Shown piece after piece: positions 1-8,954 of a DNA stretch of 64,000 nucleotides (the first letter of the stretch is position 1; each line of letters opens with the position of its first letter). The stretch comes from Agrobacterium tumefaciens (GTDB lineage Bacteria; Pseudomonadota; Alphaproteobacteria; Rhizobiales; Rhizobiaceae): positions 62,001-126,000 of the forward strand of contig NZ_JXQV01000008.1 of the NCBI RefSeq assembly GCF_000834635.1, written 5' to 3'. Position numbers and translations under genes: made by a program. Under the pieces are notes generated by a model that worked only from the letters and a program-made list of their open reading frames with translations, ran no database searches and was not told the origin of the DNA.

Positions 1-707
1 ACGCGCACGGCTGTGCATGTAACCTTGATCTTCGGGTCCAGCATCTTCTTCGTTTCAGCGAGAACCTTCCACTCTTCCTTCGTGTATCCATCTTCCATGA
101 ACACATCGATGTGCGGAATGACGTTGAAGGCGATGCGCTTGGTGAACTTCTTCGTTTCGACAGGATCGGCAACAAATACCGCACGTGTCTGCTGGAAAAG
201 CTCGTCCATACCTTCCTTGCCGGCACCGGACACGGACTGATAGGTCGAAATGACGACGCGCTTGATAGTCGCCGCATCATGCAAAGGCTTCAGGGCAACA
301 ACGAGTTGGGCCGTGGAGCAATTCGGGTTTGCAATGATATTGCGCTTGCGGAAGCCTTCGATAGCGTCAGCATTCACCTCTGGAACGATCAGTGGAACGT
401 CCTGATCATAGCGCCATGCGGAAGAGTTATCGATGACGACGCAGCCCTGCGCGCCGATCTTCGGAGACCACTTCTTCGATACATCGCCACCAGCAGACAT
501 CAGGCAAATATCGGTGTCGGAAAAATCGTAGTTCTCCATATTGGAGACCTTCAGCGTGCGGTCACCGTAGGACACTTCCGTGCCCTGGCTGCGAGCCGAC
601 GCCAGGGCGACAACTTCATCGGCCGGGAACCCGCGCTCAGCCAGAATATTGAGCATTTCACGACCGACATTGCCGGTAGCGCCTGCGATTGCAACTTTGA
701 AACCCAT
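1..707 (-). CDS. asd: Aspartate-semialdehyde dehydrogenase, N-terminal two thirds (cut by the left edge)
   Basis: Asd makes aspartate-4-semialdehyde from aspartyl phosphate with NADPH, the branch point to lysine/diaminopimelate, threonine and methionine. The reading frame starts at an ATG (705-707, minus strand) and stays open to base 1, giving 235 codons of a family usually about 340 residues long; the C-terminus lies outside the window. Visible are the NADP-binding GATGNVG near residues 9-15 and the catalytic cysteine at about residue 130 in the context NPNCST. The gene diverges from the MFS transporter across a 500-base region. Identification is firm; only the end is missing. Confidence 0.95.
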   Translation of the reverse strand, partial: MGFKVAIAGATGNVGREMLNILAERGFPADEVVALASARSQGTEVSYGDRTLKVSNMENYDFSDTDICLMSAGGDVSKKWSPKIGAQGCVVIDNSSAWRYDQDVPLIVPEVNADAIEGFRKRNIIANPNCSTAQLVVALKPLHDAATIKRVVISTYQSVSGAGKEGMDELFQQTRAVFVADPVETKKFTKRIAFNVIPHIDVFMEDGYTKEEWKVLAETKKMLDPKIKVTCTAVR

Positions 708-1209
708 GATCAAGCTCTCTTTCTACCTCTCCTCGTTTTTGGTGAGGGGGAACCCGCAATCCTGCGGCTTCCTTCTTCCCCGACCAAACCGGGGAGAGAG
801 CGGTGGGCCAGAGACGTCAGACGGTTTTAATCGTCGTTTTGGCCGTAATTCGGATGGAGTAGGCAAGGCGCGACCGATCACCGGCAAACTCTGCCGGGTT
901 ATGCATGACAGTCATGTCTGTGACATGTCTCATCAAAATCGTGCTCCTTTTCTCGGCAAAGCTATTATGGTGTTTGCATTTCCTGTCAAGCGCAAACACG
1001 CGGCAATTTGGTCTGCCAACGCGTTGGCGCGCCATGCTACGTTCGATTTCAGGCCGGCCTGGATTAGACTAAAGTCATAAGCCAAAAGGATCGCTCTTCC
1101 TTTCGTTCATTTTCTGCCACTCTGTGTTCAGGTGCATCGTGCCGCAAGGGCAGTCCGGGGGAGTCGGACTGTTGCGATGTGTCACTCATCGATCTGTGGA
1201 GGACAGAAA
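708..1209. promoter_or_regulatory. Divergent intergenic region between asd and the MFS gene
   Basis: About 500 bases without a convincing gene. It must hold the promoters of asd (minus) and the MFS gene (plus). Two adjoining palindromes stand out: ATGAC-A-GTCAT at 905-915 and CATGTC-tgt-GACATG at 913-927, a possible operator. A C/G-rich inverted repeat (TCCCC...GGGGA) lies near 778-797. A 72-codon minus-strand frame at 817-1035 has no family resemblance and is taken as chance. Confidence 0.5.
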
Positions 1210-3096
1210 ATGGCGAACGTAGTAGCCGCGGGCAACGAAAAGGCCCGCCCCATGACGGGTGAAGAGAAGAAGGTGATTTTCGCATCTTCTTTGGGAACGG
1301 TCTTCGAGTGGTACGACTTTTATTTGTATGGCTCATTGGCCATCTACATTGGCGCGAACTTCTTCAGCCAATATCCTGAAACAACACGCAACATCTTCGC
1401 GCTGCTGGCATTCGCCGCAGGCTTCCTCGTTCGTCCGTTCGGTGCGCTGGTGTTTGGACGCCTTGGCGACCTCGTCGGCCGCAAATACACCTTCCTTGTC
1501 ACCATCCTGATCATGGGCTTCTCGACCTTCCTGGTCGGCGTGCTTCCCAACGCATCGCAAATCGGCATTGCTGCGCCGATCATCCTCATTATCCTGCGCA
1601 TGTTGCAGGGTCTGGCACTCGGCGGTGAATATGGCGGTGCGGCAACCTATGTGGCCGAGCACGCCCCGAATGGCCGTCGCGGCTATTACACGTCATGGAT
1701 CCAGACGACCGCGACACTTGGTCTGTTCCTCTCGCTCATGGTCATTCTCGGTGTGCAATTTGCCGTCGGACGTGAAGCATTCGCCGATTGGGGCTGGCGC
1801 ATTCCGTTCCTGCTGTCCGTCATTCTGCTCGGCGTTTCCGTCTGGATTCGCTTGAAGATGAGCGAATCGCCTGCCTTCAAGAAAATGAAGGAAGAGGGCA
1901 AAACCTCGAAGGCTCCGCTCAGCGAAGCCTTCGGCCAGTGGAAAAACGCCAAGATCGCGATCATTGCGCTGGTTGGTGCCGTCATCGGACAGGCAGTCGT
2001 CTGGTACACCGGTCAGTTCTACGCGCTCTTCTTCCTGCAGAGCATTTTGAAGGTAGACGGCCAGTCGGCCAATATTATGGTTGCCTGCGCTCTTCTTCTC
2101 GGCACCGGCTTCTTCGTCCTGTTTGGCTGGCTTTCTGACAAGATCGGCCGCAAGCCCATCATCATGGCAGGTCTGGTTCTGGCCATGTTGACCTACTTCC
2201 CGCTGTTCAAGGCACTGACATGGGCAGGCAACCCTGCGCTTGCACAGGCTCAAGCCTCGGTTCGCGCGACGGTCACCGCTGCCCCCGGCGATTGCCGCTT
2301 CCAGTTCAACCCAACTGGCACGGCCAAATTCACCACATCCTGCGATATCGCGACCTCGTTCCTGACCCGCAACTCCGTGCCTTACGATGTCGTTGAGGGA
2401 CCTGCGGGCCAGCCAGCAACGGTCAAGATTGGCGAAAAGACCATCACCAGCTATGATGCCGCCGCTGCCGGTGCAAATGCCGCAGCAAACGACCGCGCAT
2501 TCCAGAAGCAGATCAACATGGCTCTTCAGGAAGGTGGCTATCCGCTGGTGCGCGGCGCGGCACAGGTTCCAGCAGCAAAACTTGATGCTTTCATTGCTGC
2601 AAACCCGGAACTTGCACTGAATGCCGATACCGTTCGTGCAACACCTGCTAAAACAGTGCCCGCCGAAAAGCTGGTGGCTGACAAGCTGATGACCGCGCCG
2701 GAGCTGAACGGTGCGACTGAGATGGCCGTCTATACGGTTGCTGGTGGCGGTGCATTTGCCATGGTCGCCGACCCAGCCGCTGTGAACTGGATTGCCATCA
2801 TTGCGGTTCTAACCGTCCTCGTCATCTATGTGACCATGGTCTACGGCCCGATTGCCGCTCTGCTGGTGGAAATGTTCCCAACCCGCATCCGCTATTCCGG
2901 TATGTCCCTGCCCTACCACATTGGTAACGGCTGGTTCGGTGGTCTTCTGCCCGCGACCGCATTCGCCATGAGTGCTGCCAAGGGTGATATCTACTACGGC
3001 CTTTGGTATCCGATCATTTTCGCAGGTATCACCTTGGTCGTCGGCCTCCTGTTCCTGCCGGAAACCAAGGACCGCGACATCCACAAGATGGACTGA
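1210..3096 (+). CDS. MFS metabolite:H+ symporter (ProP/ShiA/KgtP type) with a large periplasmic insert
   Basis: A 628-residue inner-membrane symporter of the metabolite:H+ symporter family, which carries organic acids, betaines or shikimate-like compounds; the substrate cannot be read from sequence. Start at ATG 1210 is preferred over an upstream in-frame ATG at 1132 because GTGGAGGA lies just before it. Family signatures include FEWYDFYLYG in helix 1, GRLGDLVGRK in loop 2-3 and RMLQGLALGGEYGG in helix 4. Family members are usually about 430-450 residues; here some 185 residues (about 338-524) are inserted between helices 9 and 10, on the periplasmic side. The insert is Ala-rich and predicted soluble. 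It ends at a strong terminator. Confidence 0.9.
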   Translation: MANVVAAGNEKARPMTGEEKKVIFASSLGTVFEWYDFYLYGSLAIYIGANFFSQYPETTRNIFALLAFAAGFLVRPFGALVFGRLGDLVGRKYTFLVTILIMGFSTFLVGVLPNASQIGIAAPIILIILRMLQGLALGGEYGGAATYVAEHAPNGRRGYYTSWIQTTATLGLFLSLMVILGVQFAVGREAFADWGWRIPFLLSVILLGVSVWIRLKMSESPAFKKMKEEGKTSKAPLSEAFGQWKNAKIAIIALVGAVIGQAVVWYTGQFYALFFLQSILKVDGQSANIMVACALLLGTGFFVLFGWLSDKIGRKPIIMAGLVLAMLTYFPLFKALTWAGNPALAQAQASVRATVTAAPGDCRFQFNPTGTAKFTTSCDIATSFLTRNSVPYDVVEGPAGQPATVKIGEKTITSYDAAAAGANAAANDRAFQKQINMALQEGGYPLVRGAAQVPAAKLDAFIAANPELALNADTVRATPAKTVPAEKLVADKLMTAPELNGATEMAVYTVAGGGAFAMVADPAAVNWIAIIAVLTVLVIYVTMVYGPIAALLVEMFPTRIRYSGMSLPYHIGNGWFGGLLPATAFAMSAAKGDIYYGLWYPIIFAGITLVVGLLFLPETKDRDIHKMD

Positions 3097-3121
3097 GGTT
3101 GCAACATAACCGTAAAACAAG

Positions 3122-3154
3122 AACCCGGCGAGATCATCGCCGGGTTTTCTCTTT
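3122..3154. terminator. Rho-independent terminator between convergent genes
   Basis: A perfect 10-bp stem (AACCCGGCGA, loop gatca, TCGCCGGGTT) followed on the plus strand by TTCTCTTT. It ends the MFS transcript. The minus-strand side is followed by CTTGTTTT, so it may also stop the hexonate operon that converges on it. Confidence 0.85.
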
Positions 3155-3171
3155 GGGGGCTGCGACAAAGG

Positions 3172-4581
3172 TTAGAATGACAGAGCTGCCAGTTCCTGAT
3201 TGACCAGATCGCGCCACGCACGGTTCTGCACCAGATCGGCGAGAAACAGGCCTTCGACGGCGAAAAATGCAGCCGACGGGTCGGTATGATCCACTTGGCT
3301 TGCCGCAGCGAGGATTTCGTCCTTGCGAGGATCATTCAGGTTGCCGCGCTTGTGAACAGACGCAATCCATAGCGCGACCACATAAGCAAACTCGGCGGCA
3401 TCGTGACCGGCAGCCAGCGCCTCAACCGCCGCAGCTATGATCCGCTGCGGCAGCTTCTGACTGGTATCCATCGCAATCTGCTCGTTGCGGTGGGCGATGG
3501 TCGGGTTGGCGAAGCGTTCAAGCAATTCGTTTTGGTAGTAAGGAAGATCAATGCCCGGCACGGGTTCGAGCGTGGCAGCGGCTGCCTTCATGTGCCGCTT
3601 CACCTTTTCCACAAACTCCGGCACCGCCATGACATCGCGCACGAACTCCAGATCGTGGAGAATGCCCAAATGCGCGATGAGCGTATGCGAGCCGTTCAGA
3701 AGCCGAAGCTTCATGTTTTCATAAGGCTCGACCGTTTGGGTAAAGACGGCACCCGCCGCCTCCCACGCTGGACGACCAGAAACGAAATCATCCTCGATCA
3801 CCCATTGCAGAAAGGGTTCCGTTTCAATAGCGAGGCGGTCCTCAACTCCTAGCAGCCGCGCCGCACGTTGCCGCGTTTCATCGGTCGCCGCAGGCACGAT
3901 GCGGTCCACCATGCTGCATGGAAATTTGCTGTTCTCGTCAATCCAGCGTGCCAGTTCCGGGTCACGCCGCTTTGCCAGTTCCAGAACGAGACGGCGCACG
4001 ACATGGCCGTTGGACGGAAGATTGTCACAGCACAGAACCGTAAATGGCAAAAGACCTTGCACGTGTCGTCGTGCCAGACCTTCAACAAGGTACCCAACTG
4101 CACCCACGGGAGCATGCGGATTGGCGAGATCTGCGGCAATTGATGGGTGCTTCAGGTCCAGCCCGCCGGTCACGGGGTCCAAGCCGTATGCCTTTTCGCT
4201 AACAGTCAGGGTGACGATGCGGATATCCGGATTGGCCAGATGGCCAAGAACAGCCTCTCTCTGTTCGGCTGCACAAAGCCAGTCCACTGTTGCACCCATG
4301 ATGTCAGCGCGATCACCTTCGGCACTTCGAACGATGACGGAGTAAAGGCCATCCTGTCCTGCCAGCGCCTGAACAGGCTCATTCGAGCGCAAGTTGACGG
4401 CGACGATGCCCCAGGGGCCGATGCTGTGCTCCAGTGCTTTTTGCGTGAAGACGGCTTGATGGGCACGGTGGAAAGCACCCAAACCGAAATGCACAATGCC
4501 GGGCTTCAATGCCGTGCGATCAAAGGCCGGGACGGAAACGGTTTGGGGCAACGAGGTGGAGGCAGTTAATCTGTTCATCAT
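3172..4581 (-). CDS. uxuB: Fructuronate reductase / D-mannonate oxidoreductase
   Basis: NAD(P)-dependent enzyme of the polyol-specific long-chain dehydrogenase (mannitol dehydrogenase) family, interconverting D-fructuronate and D-mannonate. The 469 residues show the nucleotide-binding FGLGAFHRAH at about 32-41, CDNLPSNG at 185-192, SMVDRI at 223-228 and the catalytic lysine block KLRLLNGSHT at 291-300. Length fits the family. It is the last gene of the hexonate operon; its first ATG lies one base after the uxuA stop, and a second ATG follows immediately, so the start could be one codon later. Neighbouring uxuA makes this assignment more likely than a true mannitol dehydrogenase. Confidence 0.88.
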   Translation of the reverse strand: MMNRLTASTSLPQTVSVPAFDRTALKPGIVHFGLGAFHRAHQAVFTQKALEHSIGPWGIVAVNLRSNEPVQALAGQDGLYSVIVRSAEGDRADIMGATVDWLCAAEQREAVLGHLANPDIRIVTLTVSEKAYGLDPVTGGLDLKHPSIAADLANPHAPVGAVGYLVEGLARRHVQGLLPFTVLCCDNLPSNGHVVRRLVLELAKRRDPELARWIDENSKFPCSMVDRIVPAATDETRQRAARLLGVEDRLAIETEPFLQWVIEDDFVSGRPAWEAAGAVFTQTVEPYENMKLRLLNGSHTLIAHLGILHDLEFVRDVMAVPEFVEKVKRHMKAAAATLEPVPGIDLPYYQNELLERFANPTIAHRNEQIAMDTSQKLPQRIIAAAVEALAAGHDAAEFAYVVALWIASVHKRGNLNDPRKDEILAAASQVDHTDPSAAFFAVEGLFLADLVQNRAWRDLVNQELAALSF

Positions 4582-4582
4582 G

Positions 4583-5779
4583 CTATACTCGACCGAACTG
4601 TGGATGAAGAAGTGTGCGCTCGATGCCGCGCAATTCGGCCAATCCCTTCAGGCGACCGATGGCGGGGTAGCCGGGCTGGGCGCCGCGGGCGATATCGTCA
4701 AGAATTTCCTGCCCGTGATCTGGCCGCATGGCGATGCGATGGTCCTCGCGCCCCACGTCACGACGGCGCTTTTCTTCTTCCAGCAACGCAGCGATGACGG
4801 CCACCATATCGGTTGCGCCTTCCAGATGTTCATCCTCGAAGAAGGAACATGGAACCGTATCGGTATCACGCGTCACGTTGCGCAAATGTACGAAATGAAT
4901 ACGGTCCGCAAAGGCCTTCGCGATCATCGGCAGATCATTATCCTTGTGCGCACCCAGCGAGCCGGTGCAGAGCGTAACCCCATTTGCCAGACTGTCTACC
5001 TGATCCAGCATATGCGCATAATCGGCCTGGGTAGAGAGAATGCGCGGCAGCCCGAGCAGGGGCCAGGGCGGATCGTCGCCGTGGGCGCAGAGATTGATAC
5101 CCACCTCTTCCGCCACCGGAACAACCTCCGACAGGAAATCAACCAGATTGGATTGCAGCCGCAAACGGTCCACGCCACTATATGAGCGCAGCTTTTCCAG
5201 AAGCTGGTCAAGCGTGTAGCCATCAGCAGAACCCGGCAGGCCCGCCCCGATGTTCCTGCCCAAAGCGATGATCTTGCTATCCGGCATTTCGGAAAAACGT
5301 CTGGCAGCATCATCGATAAGCCATTCTGGATAATCGGATTTTGCGTTGGGCCGTTTCAGGATGTGAATGTCGAAAGCGGCGAAATCCACCAAATCGAACC
5401 GCATGGCCTTTGCACCGTGGCGAGTTTCCCAACGCAGATCCGTGCGGGTCCAATCCAGAACCGGCATGAAATTGTAGCAAACAGTGCGAATGCCGCTGGA
5501 AGAGAGGCGCCGCAGTGTTTCCTGCCAATTTGCGATATGCTGTTTCCAGTCGCCAGTCTGGGTCTTGATGTCCTCGGAGACGGGAACGCTTTCAACCACG
5601 TCCCAATAGAGGCCACCGGCCTTTATGGCTTCGTGCCGCTTGTCAATTTCATCGACAGGCCAGACCGCGCCGGTTTCGATGTGATGCAGCGCGCTGACGA
5701 TGCCCTCGGCACCCGCCTGCGCGGCATCCCGCACCGAAACCTTGTCCACGGGGCCGAACCAGCGCCATGTGTGCTTCAT
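4583..5779 (-). CDS. uxuA: Mannonate dehydratase
   Basis: Dehydrates D-mannonate to 2-keto-3-deoxy-D-gluconate, which enters the Entner-Doudoroff route after phosphorylation. The 398 residues match the length and many blocks of the E. coli enzyme: CYNFMPVLDWTR at 101-112, CTGSLG at 271-276, HLRN near 298, RPDHG at 352-356 and the terminal IGRLKGLAELRG. The usual HPDDPP is HGDDPP here (233-238), so the first proline is glycine while the histidine and aspartates remain. The ribosome site AAGGATAAA precedes the ATG. It lies between the dehydrogenase gene (18 bases) and uxuB (1 base), inside one operon. Confidence 0.93.
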   Translation of the reverse strand: MKHTWRWFGPVDKVSVRDAAQAGAEGIVSALHHIETGAVWPVDEIDKRHEAIKAGGLYWDVVESVPVSEDIKTQTGDWKQHIANWQETLRRLSSSGIRTVCYNFMPVLDWTRTDLRWETRHGAKAMRFDLVDFAAFDIHILKRPNAKSDYPEWLIDDAARRFSEMPDSKIIALGRNIGAGLPGSADGYTLDQLLEKLRSYSGVDRLRLQSNLVDFLSEVVPVAEEVGINLCAHGDDPPWPLLGLPRILSTQADYAHMLDQVDSLANGVTLCTGSLGAHKDNDLPMIAKAFADRIHFVHLRNVTRDTDTVPCSFFEDEHLEGATDMVAVIAALLEEEKRRRDVGREDHRIAMRPDHGQEILDDIARGAQPGYPAIGRLKGLAELRGIERTLLHPQFGRV

Positions 5780-5797
5780 ATCTTTATCCTTCAGAAC

Positions 5798-6847
5798 TTA
5801 GTGAGAACCGCCAAAGGTAATCTGCACCTTGCAGGCAACGGAGCGATCACCGGCCTGCTCGAATGCTTCGACAGCCTTTTCAAGTGGAAACGCATGGGAA
5901 ATGATCGGCCGCACATCGATCCTGCGCGACGAAATGAGTTGCACGGCAGCGGCAAATTCCTGATCGAAACGCTGGGAGCCTCGCCAGACGATCTCTTTGC
6001 CGACGAGGCTATTGAGCGGGATTGTGATATCGCCTGTCACGCCGACCTGAACGAGAATGCCGCGCGGCTTGATCGCAGCAAATGCCGAGCGCAATGCGGG
6101 ACCGGCGGCTGAACAATCAAAGACGATATCGAATGTGCCTTTACCTTCCTGATAGGGTGCAAGGCCATGTGGGTCTTTGGCGACATTGATCGTCCGGCGG
6201 GCACCCATGGACGGCGCTCGGGAAAGGGCCGCATCGGCAAGATCCGTAACAACAATCTCTGCCGCACCAGCATGTTTCGCAGCCGCAACCGTCAGCAGTC
6301 CGATGGGACCAGCGCCGGTCACCAGAACACGTTTGCCCTTGATATCACCAGCCTGCGCCACCGCATGAAGGCAAACCGCAAGCGGCTCGGCGCATGCTGC
6401 CTCAGCGGGAGTAGTATCGCCTTCGAACGAAAAGCACTGCTTTGCCGGAACGACAAGCCAGTCGCGGAACATGCCCTGCTCATGGGGAAGACGCATGGCG
6501 CTGCCCATGAAGCGCATGTCATGGCAATGAATGGGTTGGCCGATGGCGCAGTGGGGGCACGCGCCACAGGGTTGTGAAGGGTTGACCGCGACGAGCGCGC
6601 CGACCTCAAGACCCGTTACACCATCGCCCAAAGCTTCAACATAACCTGATGCTTCATGGCCAGATATGATCGGCTCTCGCACCTGAACTAGCCCGAAGCC
6701 ACCATCCTGATAGTAATGGAGGTCAGAACCGCAGATGCCGCCCGCAGCCATACGAAGCAGTACCTCGCCAGCGTCCGGCTGTGCGAAATCCTGCGTTTCG
6801 ACCTTGAGGTTCTGCTTGCCATAGAGACGCGCGACGCGTGTCGACAT
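5798..6847 (-). CDS. Zinc-dependent hexonate dehydrogenase (L-idonate/L-gulonate 5-dehydrogenase type)
   Basis: A 349-residue medium-chain zinc alcohol dehydrogenase closest in look to L-idonate 5-dehydrogenase. Catalytic zinc ligands are Cys39 (GGICGSDLHYY) and His64 (GHEASG); four structural-zinc cysteines sit at about 94, 97, 100 and 108; the NAD-binding GAGPIG lies in the middle. L-idonate dehydrogenase makes 5-ketogluconate. With uxuA and uxuB beside it, oxidation of L-gulonate at C5 to D-fructuronate is the more coherent role, but this is inference. It follows dctM after 62 bases that hold a GC-rich hairpin. Confidence 0.85.
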   Translation of the reverse strand: MSTRVARLYGKQNLKVETQDFAQPDAGEVLLRMAAGGICGSDLHYYQDGGFGLVQVREPIISGHEASGYVEALGDGVTGLEVGALVAVNPSQPCGACPHCAIGQPIHCHDMRFMGSAMRLPHEQGMFRDWLVVPAKQCFSFEGDTTPAEAACAEPLAVCLHAVAQAGDIKGKRVLVTGAGPIGLLTVAAAKHAGAAEIVVTDLADAALSRAPSMGARRTINVAKDPHGLAPYQEGKGTFDIVFDCSAAGPALRSAFAAIKPRGILVQVGVTGDITIPLNSLVGKEIVWRGSQRFDQEFAAAVQLISSRRIDVRPIISHAFPLEKAVEAFEQAGDRSVACKVQITFGGSH

Positions 6848-6879
6848 GAATGTCTACTTTCGTTTCGTGATGAGGCGAG

Positions 6880-6901
6880 CCCGCGCGAAGAGCCGCGCGG
6901 G
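6880..6901 (-). other. GC-rich hairpin between dctM and the dehydrogenase gene
   Basis: A perfect 8-bp stem (CCCGCGCG, six-base loop, CGCGCGGG) in the 62-base gap. No T-run follows, so it is more likely an mRNA-stability or partial attenuation element within the operon than a full terminator. Confidence 0.55.
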
Positions 6902-6909
6902 TTCTAGGT

Positions 6910-8316
6910 TTAACGGATCAATCCCATCTCCGTTGGCAACCACAAGGTGACCGCAGGAATGAAGGTGATGAGAATGAGGGCGATGAACAGAGGCACCAGC
7001 CAGGGAAGGATCGCCATTGTCGTGCGTTCCACCGACAATCGCGCCACCCGCGAAAGCACGAACAATACCATTCCAAGTGGCGGATGCAGCAGGCCGATCA
7101 TCAGATTGAGTGTCATGATGAGGCCGAAATGCACCGGATCGATATCAAACTGCAGAACCAGCGGCAGAAGGATGGGCACGAGGATGGTGATGGCGGCAAT
7201 CGTATCTAGGAAGCAGCCGACAAACAGCATCAGCAGGTTGACGAGAATGAGGAATATCCACTTGCTGTCCGTGATTGTCAGGATTGCCGCCGACAGCACT
7301 TGCGCGGCCTGAGAGACCGTCAACAACCACGCAAACACCGATGCCGCCGCCACGATGAAGAGGACCGACGCCGACGTCTCAATGGTGTCGAATGTCGCCT
7401 TGGCCAGCGTTTTGAAGGTCATGGTGCGATAGCGCACAAGACCGAGAAACAGCGACCACAACACAGCGGCAACGGCTGCTTCCGTTGGCGTGAACCAGCC
7501 CATGGTCATGCCGCCAATGAGGATGACCGGCGTCATCAGCGCCATAACGGCCGAAAAGTCGAAGTACCAGTCACAGGCAACCAGCACGACAAGCGCAATG
7601 ACAATGGCCCAGTTGAGCGACAGGCCGAGCGAGGTCATCACATAGACGCTGACCGGCACCATCATGACCACCAGAACTTCCAGCGACGCGCCGAAGATGG
7701 TGCGCAGGCTGAATGGCGTATCGGAACCCCAGTTTTTGATATAGGCGAAAACCGTCACCGTAATCATCATCAGCAAGGTCATGACAACGCCGGGAACGAT
7801 ACCCGCCATGAAAAGCGCGCCAATCGAAACGTTGGCCATCATTCCGTAAATCACGAAAGGCAGGGATGGCGGAAAGATAGGCCCAAGCGTTGCGGATGCG
7901 GCTGTAACGCCAACGGCAGCTTCGACAGGATAGCCATGATCCTTCATGGCCTTGATTTCGATGGTGCCAATGCCAGCCGCATCTGCAAGGGCCGTTCCAG
8001 ACATGCCAGAGAAGATGACCGAGCCGATGATGTTGACCTGAGCAAGACCACCCTTCATCCATCCCACCAGGGCAACGGCGAAGGAATAGATGCGCCCGGT
8101 CACACCGGCGGTATTCATGAGATTACCCGCCAGAATGAAAAACGGGACGGCCAGAAGCGGAAAGCTCTCGATGCCCGCAATCATGCGCTGTGCGGCGATG
8201 ATATCAGGGGCAACATTGAAGGCCAGAATATAAAGAAGCGATGCTGATGCCATGGAGATGGCAACCGGTAGGCCGATGAGCATCAGAAGCAGGAATGAGC
8301 CAATCAATACCAGCAT
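6910..8316 (-). CDS. dctM: TRAP transporter large permease
   Basis: Twelve-or-more-helix membrane subunit of a tripartite ATP-independent periplasmic transporter, driving sodium-coupled uptake of the organic acid delivered by DctP. Start at ATG 8316 is chosen because AGGAGG lies 6 bases before it and the dctQ stop is 1 base away; an upstream ATG at 8373 would overlap dctQ. The 468 residues are longer than the usual 425: about 40 extra residues with two added hydrophobic stretches precede the conserved GGMTMGWFTPTEAA block. The start PVAISMA, the FPPSLPFVIYG block and the C-terminal LHPPLG block are typical. Confidence 0.93.
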   Translation of the reverse strand: MLVLIGSFLLLMLIGLPVAISMASASLLYILAFNVAPDIIAAQRMIAGIESFPLLAVPFFILAGNLMNTAGVTGRIYSFAVALVGWMKGGLAQVNIIGSVIFSGMSGTALADAAGIGTIEIKAMKDHGYPVEAAVGVTAASATLGPIFPPSLPFVIYGMMANVSIGALFMAGIVPGVVMTLLMMITVTVFAYIKNWGSDTPFSLRTIFGASLEVLVVMMVPVSVYVMTSLGLSLNWAIVIALVVLVACDWYFDFSAVMALMTPVILIGGMTMGWFTPTEAAVAAVLWSLFLGLVRYRTMTFKTLAKATFDTIETSASVLFIVAAASVFAWLLTVSQAAQVLSAAILTITDSKWIFLILVNLLMLFVGCFLDTIAAITILVPILLPLVLQFDIDPVHFGLIMTLNLMIGLLHPPLGMVLFVLSRVARLSVERTTMAILPWLVPLFIALILITFIPAVTLWLPTEMGLIR

Positions 8317-8317
8317 A

Positions 8318-8893
8318 TCAAACCTCCTCCACGCTCTGGAACTCTTCCGGTCTCTCAAGAACGGAATAGCCACGCCTGATATTGGCGATGAACACCTGGA
8401 TGGATCGCAGGAACATCAGCACAAATGCCGCAAAGACCGTGTAGAAAACGATGCTGCGTGGCAGCGCCACGGTGACCATTTCCTCACCTTCCACGATCTC
8501 CAGATAGCGCCACATCAGCCATGATGTGTAGGCGAAAAATCCGACGCGCAGCACATCTACAGCCAGAGACATGACGCGTGTCACATGCGGCGGCAGGTAG
8601 TGGTAGAGAACATCAACCTGAATATGGCGCGACATGCGCACGCACATGACGGAGCCCATGAAGACGACAGCGATCAGGCAATTGACGGCAATCTCTTCTG
8701 TCCACGCGTAACTATCGTTCAGCACATAACGGGTAAAGAACTGCAGGAAAACGCAGCCTGTCATGATCCAGAAAAGAGCGAGAGTCAGCCAGTCCTCAAA
8801 GGCATAGACCGAGAGATCGGCATTGGGTGGTGGCTCATCGAATGTGTGGGCAAGTTCCTCAGGCGTGACCTGAGTATGAGTTTCCTGCGACAT
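8318..8893 (-). CDS. dctQ: TRAP transporter small permease
   Basis: A 191-residue four-helix membrane protein, the small subunit that pairs with DctM. Its N-terminus (about 35 residues) is hydrophilic and acidic; four hydrophobic segments follow, with the characteristic SYAWTEEIAVN near the first-second helix loop and an RMSRHIQVD block. It is translated immediately before dctM. A hairpin with a T-run separates it from dctP upstream, probably lowering permease expression relative to the binding protein. Confidence 0.92.
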   Translation of the reverse strand: MSQETHTQVTPEELAHTFDEPPPNADLSVYAFEDWLTLALFWIMTGCVFLQFFTRYVLNDSYAWTEEIAVNCLIAVVFMGSVMCVRMSRHIQVDVLYHYLPPHVTRVMSLAVDVLRVGFFAYTSWLMWRYLEIVEGEEMVTVALPRSIVFYTVFAAFVLMFLRSIQVFIANIRRGYSVLERPEEFQSVEEV

Positions 8894-8908
8894 TGATTTA
8901 TCCCGACT

Positions 8909-8945
8909 AAGAAGAAAAGGCGGCGCGGCTCATAAAACCGCGCCG
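8909..8945 (-). terminator. Intra-operon terminator/attenuator between dctP and dctQ
   Basis: On the minus strand an 8-bp GC stem (CGGCGCGG / CCGCGCCG, nine-base loop) is followed by CCTTTTCTTCTT. It lies between the dctP stop and the dctQ start, a common arrangement that makes binding protein in excess over membrane subunits. Confidence 0.7.
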
Positions 8946-8954
8946 GGCACGGGC

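Noticed and set aside
111..830. Long plus-strand frame opposite asd
   Set aside because: It lies on the complementary strand of a clear asd gene and has no recognisable motif; GC-rich third positions create such shadows.
817..1035. 72-codon minus-strand frame in the asd/MFS gap
   Set aside because: No ribosome site, no family look, and it would occupy the divergent promoter region.
7300..8247. 315-codon plus-strand frame
   Set aside because: It is antisense to dctM, very rich in His/Arg/Asp, and typical of a reverse-strand shadow of a hydrophobic protein gene.
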